A stretch of DNA of 64,000 nucleotides from Lachnospiraceae bacterium (GTDB lineage: Bacteria; Bacillota; Clostridia; Lachnospirales; Lachnospiraceae): NCBI GenBank assembly GCA_028689585.1, contig JAQVCW010000002.1, positions 1 through 64,000 of the forward strand, in the 5' to 3' direction. The notes under the pieces were generated by a model, which saw only the letters and a list, made by a program, of their open reading frames with translations, was not told the origin of the DNA and made no database searches. Both the position numbers and the translations under genes were made by a program. How positions within the stretch are numbered: position 1 is the stretch's first letter; each line of letters opens with the position of its first letter. This document shows positions 1-8,295 of this stretch, piece by piece.

Positions 1-1421
1 TAGTCCTCGGTCTGATACGCTATGAGCCTGCGGACACAATCTCGGATTTCAACAAGCCCCTTAATACGGTTTTCGCCTGTCATTGAAACGGTGGCAGGGG
101 TCATTTTGTCATTTTCTCGGAAGTAAACCTTACCGTCCACCAGAGCAAAAGAGAAGTTCCGCACATTGGGGTCGGCTGGTATGGCTTCGTCCTGCACATC
201 GGATATTTCGTCAATCTCACTTTCATACTCTGTGATTTCTCCGTTAATTCGCTGTACTGCGTCTGAAAGAAGCTCGGCAAGGGGTACATAATTCTTTGCT
301 TTGCAGGCACTGTCCATACCGAAACGGGTGCTTTCCATTACCATATCGCCCATAATCATCTCTGGGTGTTCGGTAAAATAGCTGTTCATCGTGATACCGT
401 TATCATCAGTAGCAAGGTGTACCCAGTCTGGCTCTATATCAATGATTCGGTCACGCTTTTGCAGAAAGATAATATCGCTTGTTACCTCTGTGCCTGCGTT
501 TGCCCGAAAGGTGTTCTCGGGAAGTCTGATTGCACCTAACAGCTCGGCTCTCTGGGCGATATATTTCCGCACCTCTGGGCTTGCCTTATCCATTGTTCCT
601 TTTGATGTGATAAACGCCACAACACCGCCTGCACGGACTTTATCCAGAGCCTTTGCAAAGAAATAATCGTGAATGAGGAACTTTTGCGAATTATATTGGC
701 TGTCGTTTACTTTAAAATCTCCAAACGGTACGTTGCCAAGTACCACATCAAAGTGGTCATCTGGGAGCTTTGTATCCTCAAATCCCTGTACTGCAATGTT
801 AGCTTTCTGGTAGAGCTGCTTTGTAATTCTGCCTGAGAGAGAGTCAATTTCTATGCCGTGCAGCTTGCTGTCAGCCATACTGTCGGGAAGCAATCCGAAA
901 AAGTTTCCTGTGCCACAGGCAGGCTCCAAGATATTGCCCTTTGAAAATCCCAGATTGTCAAGAGCATCATACATTGCCTTAATAACAATCGGCGGGGTAT
1001 AAAAGGCGGTCAGCGTGGATTCCATTGCCGCACGGTATTCCTCGGTGGAGAGTACGCCTTTTAGCTCCTTATACTCATTTGCCCACGCTGCATTGTGTTC
1101 ATCAAATGCCGCCGACAAGCCGCCCCAACCTACATATTTAGAGAGCGTTTCCTGTTCTTCGGGTGTGGCAAGCCTGTTTTCAATTTCAAGGTCATGCAGC
1201 AGGTGAATAGCCGCCATATTTGCCTTGAACTTTTCCTTTGCACTGCCTACACCCAGAGCTTCATCGGTAATACGGAAGTTCTGACGGTGAGTAAGTGGGG
1301 ACGAGTTTTCTTTTGGCAGGGGCTTTTCTGGCTCGCCAAAGTGCATTTTCTCAACAACAATATCATAGGGCAGTCCGTTTTCCACGGCAGGATATCCACC
1401 ACCCCTGCAAATAGGCAGACC
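1..1421 (-). CDS. Conjugative-element helicase/N-6 DNA methylase, partial
   Basis: Reading continues past the left edge, so only the N-terminal side of the preserved part is visible. The translation contains YVGWGGL, an SAM-binding LEPACGTGNFFG motif and a methylase catalytic-type motif GNVPFGDF (an NPPY variant). These are typical of the giant SNF2-helicase/N-6 adenine methylase proteins of Tn1549-like conjugative elements. In that family the segment NFRITDEALG normally lies well inside the protein. Here the open frame begins at an in-frame TGA at 1422-1424, only 17 bp from the parB stop, and no good ribosome binding site is seen. Possible starts are GTG at 1385 or ATG at 1346. I infer that the N-terminal region has been deleted or shifted out of frame. 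The gene is probably a remnant, but the visible methylase core is intact. Confidence 0.75.
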
Positions 1422-1438
1422 TCACCCTCGGCGTGTGG

Positions 1439-2383
1439 CTATCGTTCCTGTGCTTTGTTTCGCTGCAAGTGTCGGTTGTAGAACTCCAACGCTTTCACAA
1501 CAAAGTCCGATTCCTGTCCTTTGGGAATGGATTTTGGAATGAGCTTGGTTATCCGTTCATCACGAAAAGCAGGTTTATCCTTTTGGTTTGGCTTTTCTTC
1601 CTGCATAATCGACTGGATAACCTCATTCGTGAGTTTTCCGTCATTGTTAAACTGCTTCATTTTGATAGTCTGTGCCAAGGACGGAGTAGCATCGTTGTAT
1701 TCCATTGCTTCAAGTAAGGAATACTGCTGTTCGTCGGAAAGATAAGAGATTTCAACCGCAGGACGAAAAGCAATCTGCCGTTCATCAACCATTTGCAGAA
1801 TTTCGGGTACAAGCTCAGTTAAGCGGATATAGCGGTAAATTTGAGGTTGACTGTCACCGCTTTTTTCACTGATTTTTTGTGCAGATGTTGTTCCTTTTGA
1901 CTTATTATCCATTGGAGAATAAGTCAAATCGGTACGCTGTCCTTGCCTGTTCATAGCTTCAAGCCGCATTTTATATGCAAAGGCTTTCTCACTTGGTAAA
2001 ATAGTTGTCCTTTGCAGATTACTTTCCACCATTACAATAACGGCTTCATCACGGCTTAAATCCTTAACCTCGCATTTCAACGTTTCAAGTCCTGCAAGCT
2101 CACAAGCCTTTTTACGCCTGTGACCGCTGATAAGCTCATACCGTCCGTCCTCTTTAAGCCGAACTGTAGCAGGGGTCATTACACCATTTCGCTTGATACT
2201 ATCGACAAGCTGCTCCATATCCTCGTCCATTAAAACCTTGAACGGGTGGTCTGGAAACTCGTCAATTTCCGATATGGGAATATCCCGTACCTTGCTTAAA
2301 CCTGCTTCCTCACGGCTTTGGTCTGTTTCAAACAAGTCATCGTAAGCGGTCAGCTCGATTTTGGTTTCTCTGCTTCTCGCCAA
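1439..2383 (-). CDS. parB: ParB-like partition protein of an integrative element
   Basis: ParB/Spo0J-family DNA-binding protein, about 314 residues. The N-terminal ParB nuclease-like domain is visible: IPISEIDEFPDHPF, then MTPATVRLKEDGRYELISGHRRKKA with the GHRR CTP/DNA-contact motif, followed by a KorB-like helix-turn-helix region (TSAQKISEKSGDSQPQIYRYIRL). I choose a TTG start at 2383 because GGAGG lies 9 bp upstream; an ATG in the same frame at 2449 is upstream of that site and inside parA. The start therefore overlaps the end of parA by 47 bp, which suggests translational coupling. It probably serves maintenance of the element during its extrachromosomal stage. Family assignment is secure; the role in this degraded context is inferred. 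Confidence 0.88.
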   Translation of the reverse strand: MARSRETKIELTAYDDLFETDQSREEAGLSKVRDIPISEIDEFPDHPFKVLMDEDMEQLVDSIKRNGVMTPATVRLKEDGRYELISGHRRKKACELAGLETLKCEVKDLSRDEAVIVMVESNLQRTTILPSEKAFAYKMRLEAMNRQGQRTDLTYSPMDNKSKGTTSAQKISEKSGDSQPQIYRYIRLTELVPEILQMVDERQIAFRPAVEISYLSDEQQYSLLEAMEYNDATPSLAQTIKMKQFNNDGKLTNEVIQSIMQEEKPNQKDKPAFRDERITKLIPKSIPKGQESDFVVKALEFYNRHLQRNKAQER

Positions 2384-3164
2384 TGTCTGACACCTCCTTT
2401 CCAAACTGCTCATAAGCTGCGGCAACCTTGCCGCTTTTGTCGTAGGCAAAAATACTCTTGCCCTCTGCTGTGGCTTCTACCGCACGAATAGAATGGGGTA
2501 TCTCACTTTCAAAGACCTTGATTTTCTGACCGTATGCACTTTTTACCGATGCGGTAATTTCTTTTGAAATATTGGTGCGTGGCATAACCATCGTCATTAA
2601 GATACCGTCTATCCGAAGCTTTGGATTTATCTGCCGTTTGACTTTAGACACAGAACGCAAAAGCAGCTCCAGACCCTTTGCAGAGAGATAATGGGGCTGT
2701 GTCGGGATAACCACGCTGTCAGCCGCCGCCAATGCGTTAATGGTTATCATACCGAGGGAAGGCATACAGTCTATCAGCACATAATCGTAATTTTTCTTAA
2801 CCTCATTTACATAGGTTTTCAAGACACTTTCACGGCTGATAGCGTTAATGAGCCTTACCTCAAGCCCTGACAGCTCAATGTTTGATGGCAGTAGGTCAAC
2901 ACCTTCCTTATGGTGCAGAATACCCTCAGAAGCATCAAAGGCTTTATCGTCTATGATGTCCTGCATCACGGTAGAAAGGGTTATGGGTATATCGTCTGGT
3001 CTGTTATAGCCGAGTGCCATTGTGAGATTTGCCTGTGCATCAGCATCAACAAGCAAGACCTTTTTGCCCTGCATTGCAAGCCCAACACCCAGATTGACCG
3101 CTGTTGTGGTTTTTCCGACACCGCCTTTCTGATTGGTCAAAGCAATCACTTTGCAATTTGACAT
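2337..3164 (-). CDS. parA: ParA/Soj-family partition ATPase
   Basis: 275 residues, the usual length for the family. The deviant Walker A motif KGGVGKTTT is at residues 13-21, followed by VLLVDADAQANLT (Walker A' region) and YVLIDCMPSLGMITINAL (Walker B). These mark a MinD/ParA-superfamily ATPase that dimerises on ATP and binds DNA non-specifically to move ParB-DNA complexes. It precedes parB with an overlap, as in Tn1549-type conjugative elements. Start at ATG 3164, with a GGAGG sequence just upstream (plus strand cctcc at 3172-3176). Confidence 0.92.
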   Translation of the reverse strand: MSNCKVIALTNQKGGVGKTTTAVNLGVGLAMQGKKVLLVDADAQANLTMALGYNRPDDIPITLSTVMQDIIDDKAFDASEGILHHKEGVDLLPSNIELSGLEVRLINAISRESVLKTYVNEVKKNYDYVLIDCMPSLGMITINALAAADSVVIPTQPHYLSAKGLELLLRSVSKVKRQINPKLRIDGILMTMVMPRTNISKEITASVKSAYGQKIKVFESEIPHSIRAVEATAEGKSIFAYDKSGKVAAAYEQFGKEVSDIGEKQRNQNRADRLR

Positions 3165-3190
3165 AGTGCGTCCTCCTTTCTCATAAATTT

Positions 3191-3273
3191 AGCCGCTTTG
3201 TCAAGGCGGCTATGTAAAGGTTCTTCAGAACGCAAAAAAGCCGCTTACTCTTTTTATGGAAGAATAAGCGGCT
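3191..3273 (-). terminator. Two adjacent hairpins upstream of parA
   Basis: Two inverted repeats lie between the small gene at 3287-3466 and parA. The first is AGCCGC...GCGGCT (3191-3211). The second has perfect 9-bp arms AGCCGCTTA / TAAGCGGCT (3239-3247 and 3265-3273). Both arms use the same AGCCGC core. They could terminate transcription from the small gene or regulate parAB; the tract has T-rich parts but no clear long U-run on the minus strand. Confidence 0.45.
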
Positions 3274-3286
3274 CATTTATTGTGCC

Positions 3287-3466
3287 TTAGATATATTTAA
3301 TTTTCATTTTCTTTACAGGTGCGTTTATGACCTTGAAGATAAGCTCATCAACACAGTCTGTATATCTGCCTTGCTGAATGAGCTGATTTTTCAGTTCCAC
3401 AAGGCTATGTAACAAAATGCTTTTTTCTCGGCTATCCACATATAGATGGTTCATTTTTTCTCTCAT
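3287..3466 (-). CDS. Small element-borne protein, unknown function (copy 1)
   Basis: 59 residues from ATG 3466, which has GGAGG at the right distance. I do not recognise a function. The sequence is clearly related to the 60-residue product at 24443-24625: both share a core like LLIHALxxxRNxLIQxGxYTDxVDE followed by a basic tail ending KKxKIK. Predicted all-helical, soluble. This family occurs in Clostridial conjugative elements (recollection, not searched). Located upstream of parAB in the ICE module. Confidence 0.7.
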   Translation of the reverse strand: MREKMNHLYVDSREKSILLHSLVELKNQLIQQGRYTDCVDELIFKVINAPVKKMKIKYI

Positions 3467-3562
3467 AAACAGCACCTCCGTTCTTGCTTTCATTATATAA
3501 AGAAATGTCAGGACACTCAAATATGCAAAATAAGTGCGCTATTATTTTATGTTATATACAGC

Positions 3563-3904
3563 TTATTTTGTTTTCCATTCATATTCACCTGCACGTGAAT
3601 TATATCCATAATATTTATCGTGAAATATATCCATCGCTTTTTGATATTGATTTAAAACCAATACAACATCACTATTTGTAGGGATGTCATCGATATCTAA
3701 AATATCAAGGAACTGAGCTGTTTCTTCATCTTTTAGTATTTCTTTTATAGGCTCTAAAACTCTATTTATAGATTTCACTTTAAATGTATTTAATGGAGTA
3801 TCTGGCTTTTTCTTAGATAATTCCTGTATCTCTTTATATATACCTGTGAGTAATGGACTTAATAATTCATATTGACTTACTGCCTCTTGTGTTGTTTTCA
3901 ACAT
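3563..3904 (-). CDS. Small helical protein of the nuclease cassette (second paralog)
   Basis: 113 residues with an AAGGAGG ribosome binding site just upstream of ATG 3904. No known domain recognised. It is a diverged paralog of its neighbour at 3917-4297: both contain IYxEL/IxxLSKKxPDxxxNxFKxKxIN, an acidic stretch (DIDDIP / EEDDVP) and NSDxVLxxxQYxxxxxxF. Starts 12 bp after the neighbour's stop, so the two are one operon with the upstream nuclease. Last gene of the cassette. Low GC. A regulatory or adaptor role for the nuclease is inference from context only. Confidence 0.7.
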   Translation of the reverse strand: MLKTTQEAVSQYELLSPLLTGIYKEIQELSKKKPDTPLNTFKVKSINRVLEPIKEILKDEETAQFLDILDIDDIPTNSDVVLVLNQYQKAMDIFHDKYYGYNSRAGEYEWKTK

Positions 3905-3916
3905 ATTTTCGCCTCC

Positions 3917-4297
3917 TTAAAATGTTAACTCCGATATAGGTCTTGACGTTTTTACTTCTTCCTCACTATCAGAAAGCATCCAATACCAATTCCCTGACAA
4001 TCGTTTAATATTATCATACTTGAATTTCTCCAAACATTGTATGTATTGTGATACAATTAAAACAATATCACTATTAAAAGGAACATCATCTTCTTCAAAT
4101 TTTTCAAAATCAGTAAACGGCTTATACCGTTCGCTTAAAAAAACATTTGCTTCCTCAATTAACTGATTAATAAATTTTAATTTGAATTTATTAATCGCAC
4201 CATCTGGTGATTTCTTCGATAATATACTTAATTCGTTATAAATATCCTTGATTTGAATATGTAGTTTTTCAAATTTTTCAACATTTTCCTTTTCCAT
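3917..4297 (-). CDS. Small helical protein of the nuclease cassette (first paralog)
   Basis: 126 residues from ATG 4297, preceded by GAGAGAGG; an in-frame ATG at 4333 lies in the end of the nuclease gene and is less likely. The N-terminal half is coiled-coil-like and charged (MEKENVEKFEKLHIQIKDIYNEL), followed by the paralog core described for 3563-3904. It begins 23 bp after the nuclease stop. No known family recognised. The tandem paralogs suggest duplication inside the cassette, perhaps to form a heterodimer. Confidence 0.7.
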   Translation of the reverse strand: MEKENVEKFEKLHIQIKDIYNELSILSKKSPDGAINKFKLKFINQLIEEANVFLSERYKPFTDFEKFEEDDVPFNSDIVLIVSQYIQCLEKFKYDNIKRLSGNWYWMLSDSEEEVKTSRPISELTF

Positions 4298-4320
4298 TCG
4301 TTTTCCTCTCTCTACTACCC

Positions 4321-5691
4321 CTACGCTGGGCATAATCGTATGAATTCTACATACTTTTTATTGATGATTTCCATTGGGTCTCGTTGCTTATTTTCATATA
4401 CATCAACCATCATTTTTATATCTTCATCATTAAGACACAAAATACATTTTCTTTGCCCGCTCCATAAATCAATAGTATTTTTCATGATATTCTTTTTGAG
4501 GGGGTTTCGAGTCAAAATAATACCAAAACGTCCAAACTGCTCCGAAAGATAACGGTTTACCTGATTAATATGCTCTCTACTAACCTCATTCACATTTTTC
4601 ATTTCAAAAACAATCTGTTTGCAATCATAATTATCATATAGTTCCTTTAATAAAGGAAAAGAACAATTATTATAGAATATCAAATCTCTTATCTGAGTCC
4701 CTGATTCAATTCTACTCTGTGCTTGGGCAAAATCCAGATGTGGATATAATAATGATGCAAATAACTTTGTACAATTATCTTCAAACTTTTTATCAGCATT
4801 ATCTGTTTTTCCTGTTGGAAGTTTAGATATCTGATTCAAACATTTCTTTGCAGAAATAATTGGTATTTGCTTAAATAGTGGGTCATTTTTACAATCCGAT
4901 TGTGTTCGCTCTTTAGCTGCTATATAAGCTGTTATCATGTCATAATTAAATCTATTATACTCCAGAACTTTAGGCTTTTCAATTTTTTCCTCTTCGCCTT
5001 CTTTCACATAAGAATTTTTAAAATAATCATCAAAGTTAATCCAAGGCGTATGTCTAAGCCATCGTTTTGGAGCAAATATAATAGGAGTATCATCCTCTGG
5101 ATTGTAAGGTAATACTAGGGTCTCTTCATCAATATTGCATGTTTTAGGATTAAATACTTTGATATTAGCAAATTCTTTAACTGGGATATTGTATTTCTTA
5201 CACTCATCTTGAGTAAAATCAATAAGAAATGACTTCAAAAAATTACAAGCAAAATCGCTAATTCGGTCTTTAGAAATATTATTTACATAAAGTTGAATTT
5301 CTTCAAAATGAGAAAAACCACCTATTTTATATTGCGATAATATACTAAAAAGTTCCAATATCTCTCGTGATACTTTTTCCGATATTTTCAATCCCTTTTT
5401 TGTTTTACCTACTCCCAGTCCTACTTCACTACATTCGGACAATTCAGCTAAAATTCTCACTATAGCATCTCTTTTATCCTCACTTCTCAAATACATCGCA
5501 CCTAACTGATTAAACGTATTTATTAATATTAGATGCAGTGCATTATCCTGTTGAGATGGCGATTTCCATAAAAGAAATGGGTCTAAATATAGTGGAATAT
5601 CTTCATCTAAAAAAGGAATAGCAAAATCAACCTCTTCTTGCGTAATAGGAATGTTATAATAGTCAATCAATCTAGGTCTTATAATAGCCAT
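4321..5691 (-). CDS. Putative PD-(D/E)XK-type nuclease, ICE cargo
   Basis: 456 residues; ATG 5691 with AAGGAGG six bases upstream. No family name recognised. The C-terminal third has the order expected for a PD-(D/E)XK nuclease: a helix with E304, D336 in IRDLIFYN, then a strand with E363-x-K365 in IVFEMKN, followed by a helix (REHINQVNRYLSEQFGRFG) and a final strand IILTRN. The first 300 residues are an unassigned helical domain beginning RPRLIDYYNIPITQEEVDFAIPFLDEDIPLYLDPF. The gene heads a three-gene cassette with two small paralogous proteins, and its start is 11 bp from the chimeric rlmD stop, so it is probably expressed from the host rlmD transcript. A defence or anti-element role is inferred from fold and setting, not shown. 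Confidence 0.7.
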   Translation of the reverse strand: MAIIRPRLIDYYNIPITQEEVDFAIPFLDEDIPLYLDPFLLWKSPSQQDNALHLILINTFNQLGAMYLRSEDKRDAIVRILAELSECSEVGLGVGKTKKGLKISEKVSREILELFSILSQYKIGGFSHFEEIQLYVNNISKDRISDFACNFLKSFLIDFTQDECKKYNIPVKEFANIKVFNPKTCNIDEETLVLPYNPEDDTPIIFAPKRWLRHTPWINFDDYFKNSYVKEGEEEKIEKPKVLEYNRFNYDMITAYIAAKERTQSDCKNDPLFKQIPIISAKKCLNQISKLPTGKTDNADKKFEDNCTKLFASLLYPHLDFAQAQSRIESGTQIRDLIFYNNCSFPLLKELYDNYDCKQIVFEMKNVNEVSREHINQVNRYLSEQFGRFGIILTRNPLKKNIMKNTIDLWSGQRKCILCLNDEDIKMMVDVYENKQRDPMEIINKKYVEFIRLCPA

Positions 5692-5702
5692 TAATTGCCT
5701 CC

Positions 5703-7685
5703 TTAGATAATTTCAAAATATTTAAGTGCATCTTTTATTGCTTCTACCTTCTCTGGGGTCGGATGCTTTCTCTCGTGTTTTAATTCCTCCACGGCGTTAG
5801 GTGCATCATACATTTGTAATCCCAATGACCGCTTTACCTCCGCTATGTAAGAAGTGTGTACCTTGAAGCCGTATTTTTCTTCAATATACTCCTTTATCAT
5901 TTTGTAGGTCACTCGTTCCTTTGGCTTATAGGCTTCTGCCTTTTTCGCTATTTCTCCAAGCGGAACTTTGTCCTCACCCTCGCCAAACTCGACTTTTACG
6001 TTGATTACGCTGTCTGGCTTTTTGTGGGAAAGAAGTACTACCGTCTCAACATGCACCGTCCCCGGAAAAAGGTCCACCGCGCACGCCCGTTCCACCCGGT
6101 ACCCTCTCGCCTGCAGCACCTCCAGATCCCGTACCAGGCTGGTTGGCTTGCAGGAAATATACACCATACGTTCTACTCCAAACCGGATAATCTTATCCAG
6201 TGCCTTAGGATGAATGCCGTCTCTTGGGGGATCCAGCACGATCAGGTCCGGCTTTTCTGTCAGTCTGTCGATGACCTTCAGCACATCTCCAGCCAGGAAG
6301 TCGCAGTTGGTCAGGCCGTTTTGCTCTGCATTCTCTTTTGCGGCTTCTACTGCTTCTTCTACAATTTCCACACCGGTCACATGCTTGGCTACTGGTGCCA
6401 GGATCTGGGCGATGGTACCCGTGCCGCTGTACAGGTCGAAGATCACTTTATCTTTTGTATCACCCACATAGCTGCGAGCCTTTTCATACAGCACCTCAGC
6501 TCCCAGAGAGTTGGTCTGGAAAAAGCTGAAGGGAGAGATTTTAAATTTCATTCCAAGCAGTTCTTCATAGAAATAGTCTTTTCCATAGAGAATATCTGTG
6601 TGGTCATTCTGTATCACATCTGCCAGACTGTCATTTTCTGTGTGAAGAATTCCAACAATCGCACCATCCAATTTTAACGAGAGAAGCCGTTCCGTCATCT
6701 CCGCAAGCATATTTTCGCCTTGAGCTGTCAGGGGCATCCCTTCATCCTCTATACAATCCGGTGAAGTCATTCCCTCTTTCTCCCTGCGATCTGCCAGAGG
6801 CATCCCTTCATTCTCCTCACAATCTGCCGGAACCGTCCCCTCCTGCTCTTCATCCTCTACACAATCCGACGAAGCCATTCCCTCTTTCTCCTTGCACTCT
6901 GCCAGAGGCATCCCTTCTTTCTCCCCACAATCCGCCGGAACCGTCCCCTCCTGCTCTTCTTTCTCCCTGCGATCTGCCAGGGGCCTTCCTTCATTCTCCC
7001 CACAATCCGCCGGAACCGTCCCCTCCTGCTCCGCCTGGGTACTGGTCACCAGATCAATCAGTATTTCTCCAGTCTTCACTGCCTTTCGTACCAGCAGGTG
7101 GCGGAAATAGCCTTTGTGGCTCATTTTATGATAGAAGGGCAGACCGGTCTCTTCTGCAAACTGCAGCACACAGTTTAAAATTTTCCGGTAGTCTTCATCT
7201 ACGATACGGCATCCGGATACTGTCACGATGTCATAAAAGCTGCCTCGTTTATGCATACCGAGCGCCATTGGGCCGTCTTTTACCTCATCGCCAAAGGAAA
7301 ACTCCATCTTATTGCGGTAACCGGACTGAACCGGACTTCCCAATATGCCTTCGAATGCATACTCACTGCAGACGCTGTCCAGCAGGCCTTTTACCTGAGT
7401 TTCTTTCAGCTTCAGTTGTTCCTCATAGGGAAGACTGCGGTAGGTACAGCCCCCGCACAGCCCAAAATGCGGGCAGTCTGATTTCGTTTCCAACGGGGAG
7501 GGGGCCAGAATTTCTATGATATTCCCTTCACACTTTCCTTTTCGAACCTTATTGACTGAAAAACGCACCTTCTGGCCCGGAATTCCATTTTTCACTATGG
7601 CCTGACGATCCTCCAATGAAATAATTCCCTTGTTGGGAAACTCTACCCGCTCTATGATTCCCTCTAAAATCTGTCCTTTTTTCAC
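5703..7685 (-). CDS. rlmD: 23S rRNA uracil-C5 methyltransferase with element-derived C-terminal tail
   Basis: 660 residues, far longer than the usual ~450. TRAM domain at 1-60, iron-sulfur cysteines at CPHFGLCGGC (71-80), SAM motif DLYSGTGTIAQ (418-428), DPPRDG (485-490), catalytic Cys in YISCKPTSL (512), and the conserved end PGTVHVETVVLL (541-552). It methylates uracil in 23S rRNA. Two departures are clear. Residues 217-326 are a repetitive acidic insertion (separate entry) between core segments. After residue about 553 the normal end is replaced by a ~105-residue charged domain (VEFGEGEDKVPLGEIAKKAE...HPTPEKVEAIKDALKYFEII), which I attribute to an ICE integrated at the gene's 3' end. The core motifs are intact, so activity is probably kept. 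Confidence 0.9.
   Translation of the reverse strand: MKKGQILEGIIERVEFPNKGIISLEDRQAIVKNGIPGQKVRFSVNKVRKGKCEGNIIEILAPSPLETKSDCPHFGLCGGCTYRSLPYEEQLKLKETQVKGLLDSVCSEYAFEGILGSPVQSGYRNKMEFSFGDEVKDGPMALGMHKRGSFYDIVTVSGCRIVDEDYRKILNCVLQFAEETGLPFYHKMSHKGYFRHLLVRKAVKTGEILIDLVTSTQAEQEGTVPADCGENEGRPLADRREKEEQEGTVPADCGEKEGMPLAECKEKEGMASSDCVEDEEQEGTVPADCEENEGMPLADRREKEGMTSPDCIEDEGMPLTAQGENMLAEMTERLLSLKLDGAIVGILHTENDSLADVIQNDHTDILYGKDYFYEELLGMKFKISPFSFFQTNSLGAEVLYEKARSYVGDTKDKVIFDLYSGTGTIAQILAPVAKHVTGVEIVEEAVEAAKENAEQNGLTNCDFLAGDVLKVIDRLTEKPDLIVLDPPRDGIHPKALDKIIRFGVERMVYISCKPTSLVRDLEVLQARGYRVERACAVDLFPGTVHVETVVLLSHKKPDSVINVKVEFGEGEDKVPLGEIAKKAEAYKPKERVTYKMIKEYIEEKYGFKVHTSYIAEVKRSLGLQMYDAPNAVEELKHERKHPTPEKVEAIKDALKYFEII
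5999..6056. other. Inferred ICE attachment site (att) in rlmD 3' end
   Basis: The host part of RlmD ends with the conserved VHVETVV segment (6027-6056) and changes to the element-type tail by about 5999. The 3' end of rumA/rlmD is a known integration hot spot for Firmicute conjugative elements. The exact core cannot be set because the other end of the element is outside the window. Confidence 0.5.
6708..7037 (-). repeat. In-frame degenerate minisatellite inside rlmD
   Basis: About 330 bp encoding residues 217-326. Repeating units read EQEGTVPADCGExEG, MPLADRREKEG and MxSxDCxEDE in several permutations; three copies of EQEGTVPADC are present. The insertion separates the strand ending LIDLVTSTQA from AQGENMLAEMTERLL of the normal fold. 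Length is an exact multiple of three, so the frame is kept. Confidence 0.9.
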
Positions 7686-7746
7686 GTATCCGTATCCTTT
7701 CTTTTCAAGTTAATCTATTCCACATTTAAAATTCGATTCAGTAAAA

Positions 7747-7773
7747 CAGACAGATACAAAATGCATCTGTCTG
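7747..7773 (-). terminator. Rho-independent terminator
   Basis: Perfect 9-bp stem CAGACAGAT / ATCTGTCTG followed on the minus strand by TTTTAC. Placed 33 bp beyond the stop of the gene at 7806-8099, so it ends that transcript before rlmD. Confidence 0.75.
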
Positions 7774-7805
7774 CGCTAAAATTCTTAACATGTCAGTTTT
7801 TCTGA

Positions 7806-8099
7806 TTATTCTTCTTCTGAAGCTTCAGCCGCTGGTTCTTCTTCCTTTACTACCCCATCAGCATTAAACTTTATTTCTTCTGCGTCGTCATCATCTTCAA
7901 AGAAATCATCGAAGTCATCATCAAAATCATCTTCGAAATCTTCCAGATAATCTGGTGTCATATAACGATATACTGCATAAGCAATACCGGCTACTGCAGC
8001 CACTGCACCAATAATAGCCAAAGCCCATAATACCGTATTTTTGTGTTTTTCGTCTTCCTTTTTCTGAAGAGCTGCCAATAATTCATCAAATCTTGCCAT
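7806..8099 (-). CDS. Small single-pass membrane protein with acidic tail
   Basis: 97 residues from ATG 8099 (AAAGGA upstream); an upstream in-frame ATG at 8156 lacks a suitable site. Soluble charged N-terminus (ARFDELLAALQKKEDEKHK), one transmembrane helix (about 22-44, TVLWALAIIGAVAAVAGIAYAVYRYM), then a very acidic tail with runs of Asp/Glu (DDFDDDFDDFFEDDDD). I recognise no function. Monocistronic, between a terminator and the pcrA gene. Confidence 0.75.
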   Translation of the reverse strand: MARFDELLAALQKKEDEKHKNTVLWALAIIGAVAAVAGIAYAVYRYMTPDYLEDFEDDFDDDFDDFFEDDDDAEEIKFNADGVVKEEEPAAEASEEE

Positions 8100-8295
8100 A
8101 CTGTACACATCCTTTCTCAAATGCCTCTCGCTTTTGGAATGCGGTATACTCCGCACACTGTATTTAGGATTAGTATATCACATCCATCGTTATTTTACTA
8201 TAAAAACTTAAACTTTACTACTATAAGCCCATAATTTTATACTTTTTTAACTATTCATCCGATTCTGTCCGTTCCTGGAAAAAATTGGTACATTA

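Noticed and set aside
1095..1745. Plus-strand frames opposite parB and methylase
   Set aside because: Both minus-strand products have clear family motifs; the plus-strand frames have none.
6761..7519. Plus-strand Pro/His-rich open frame opposite rlmD
   Set aside because: It arises from the minisatellite read in the opposite direction; the RlmD frame has all family motifs.
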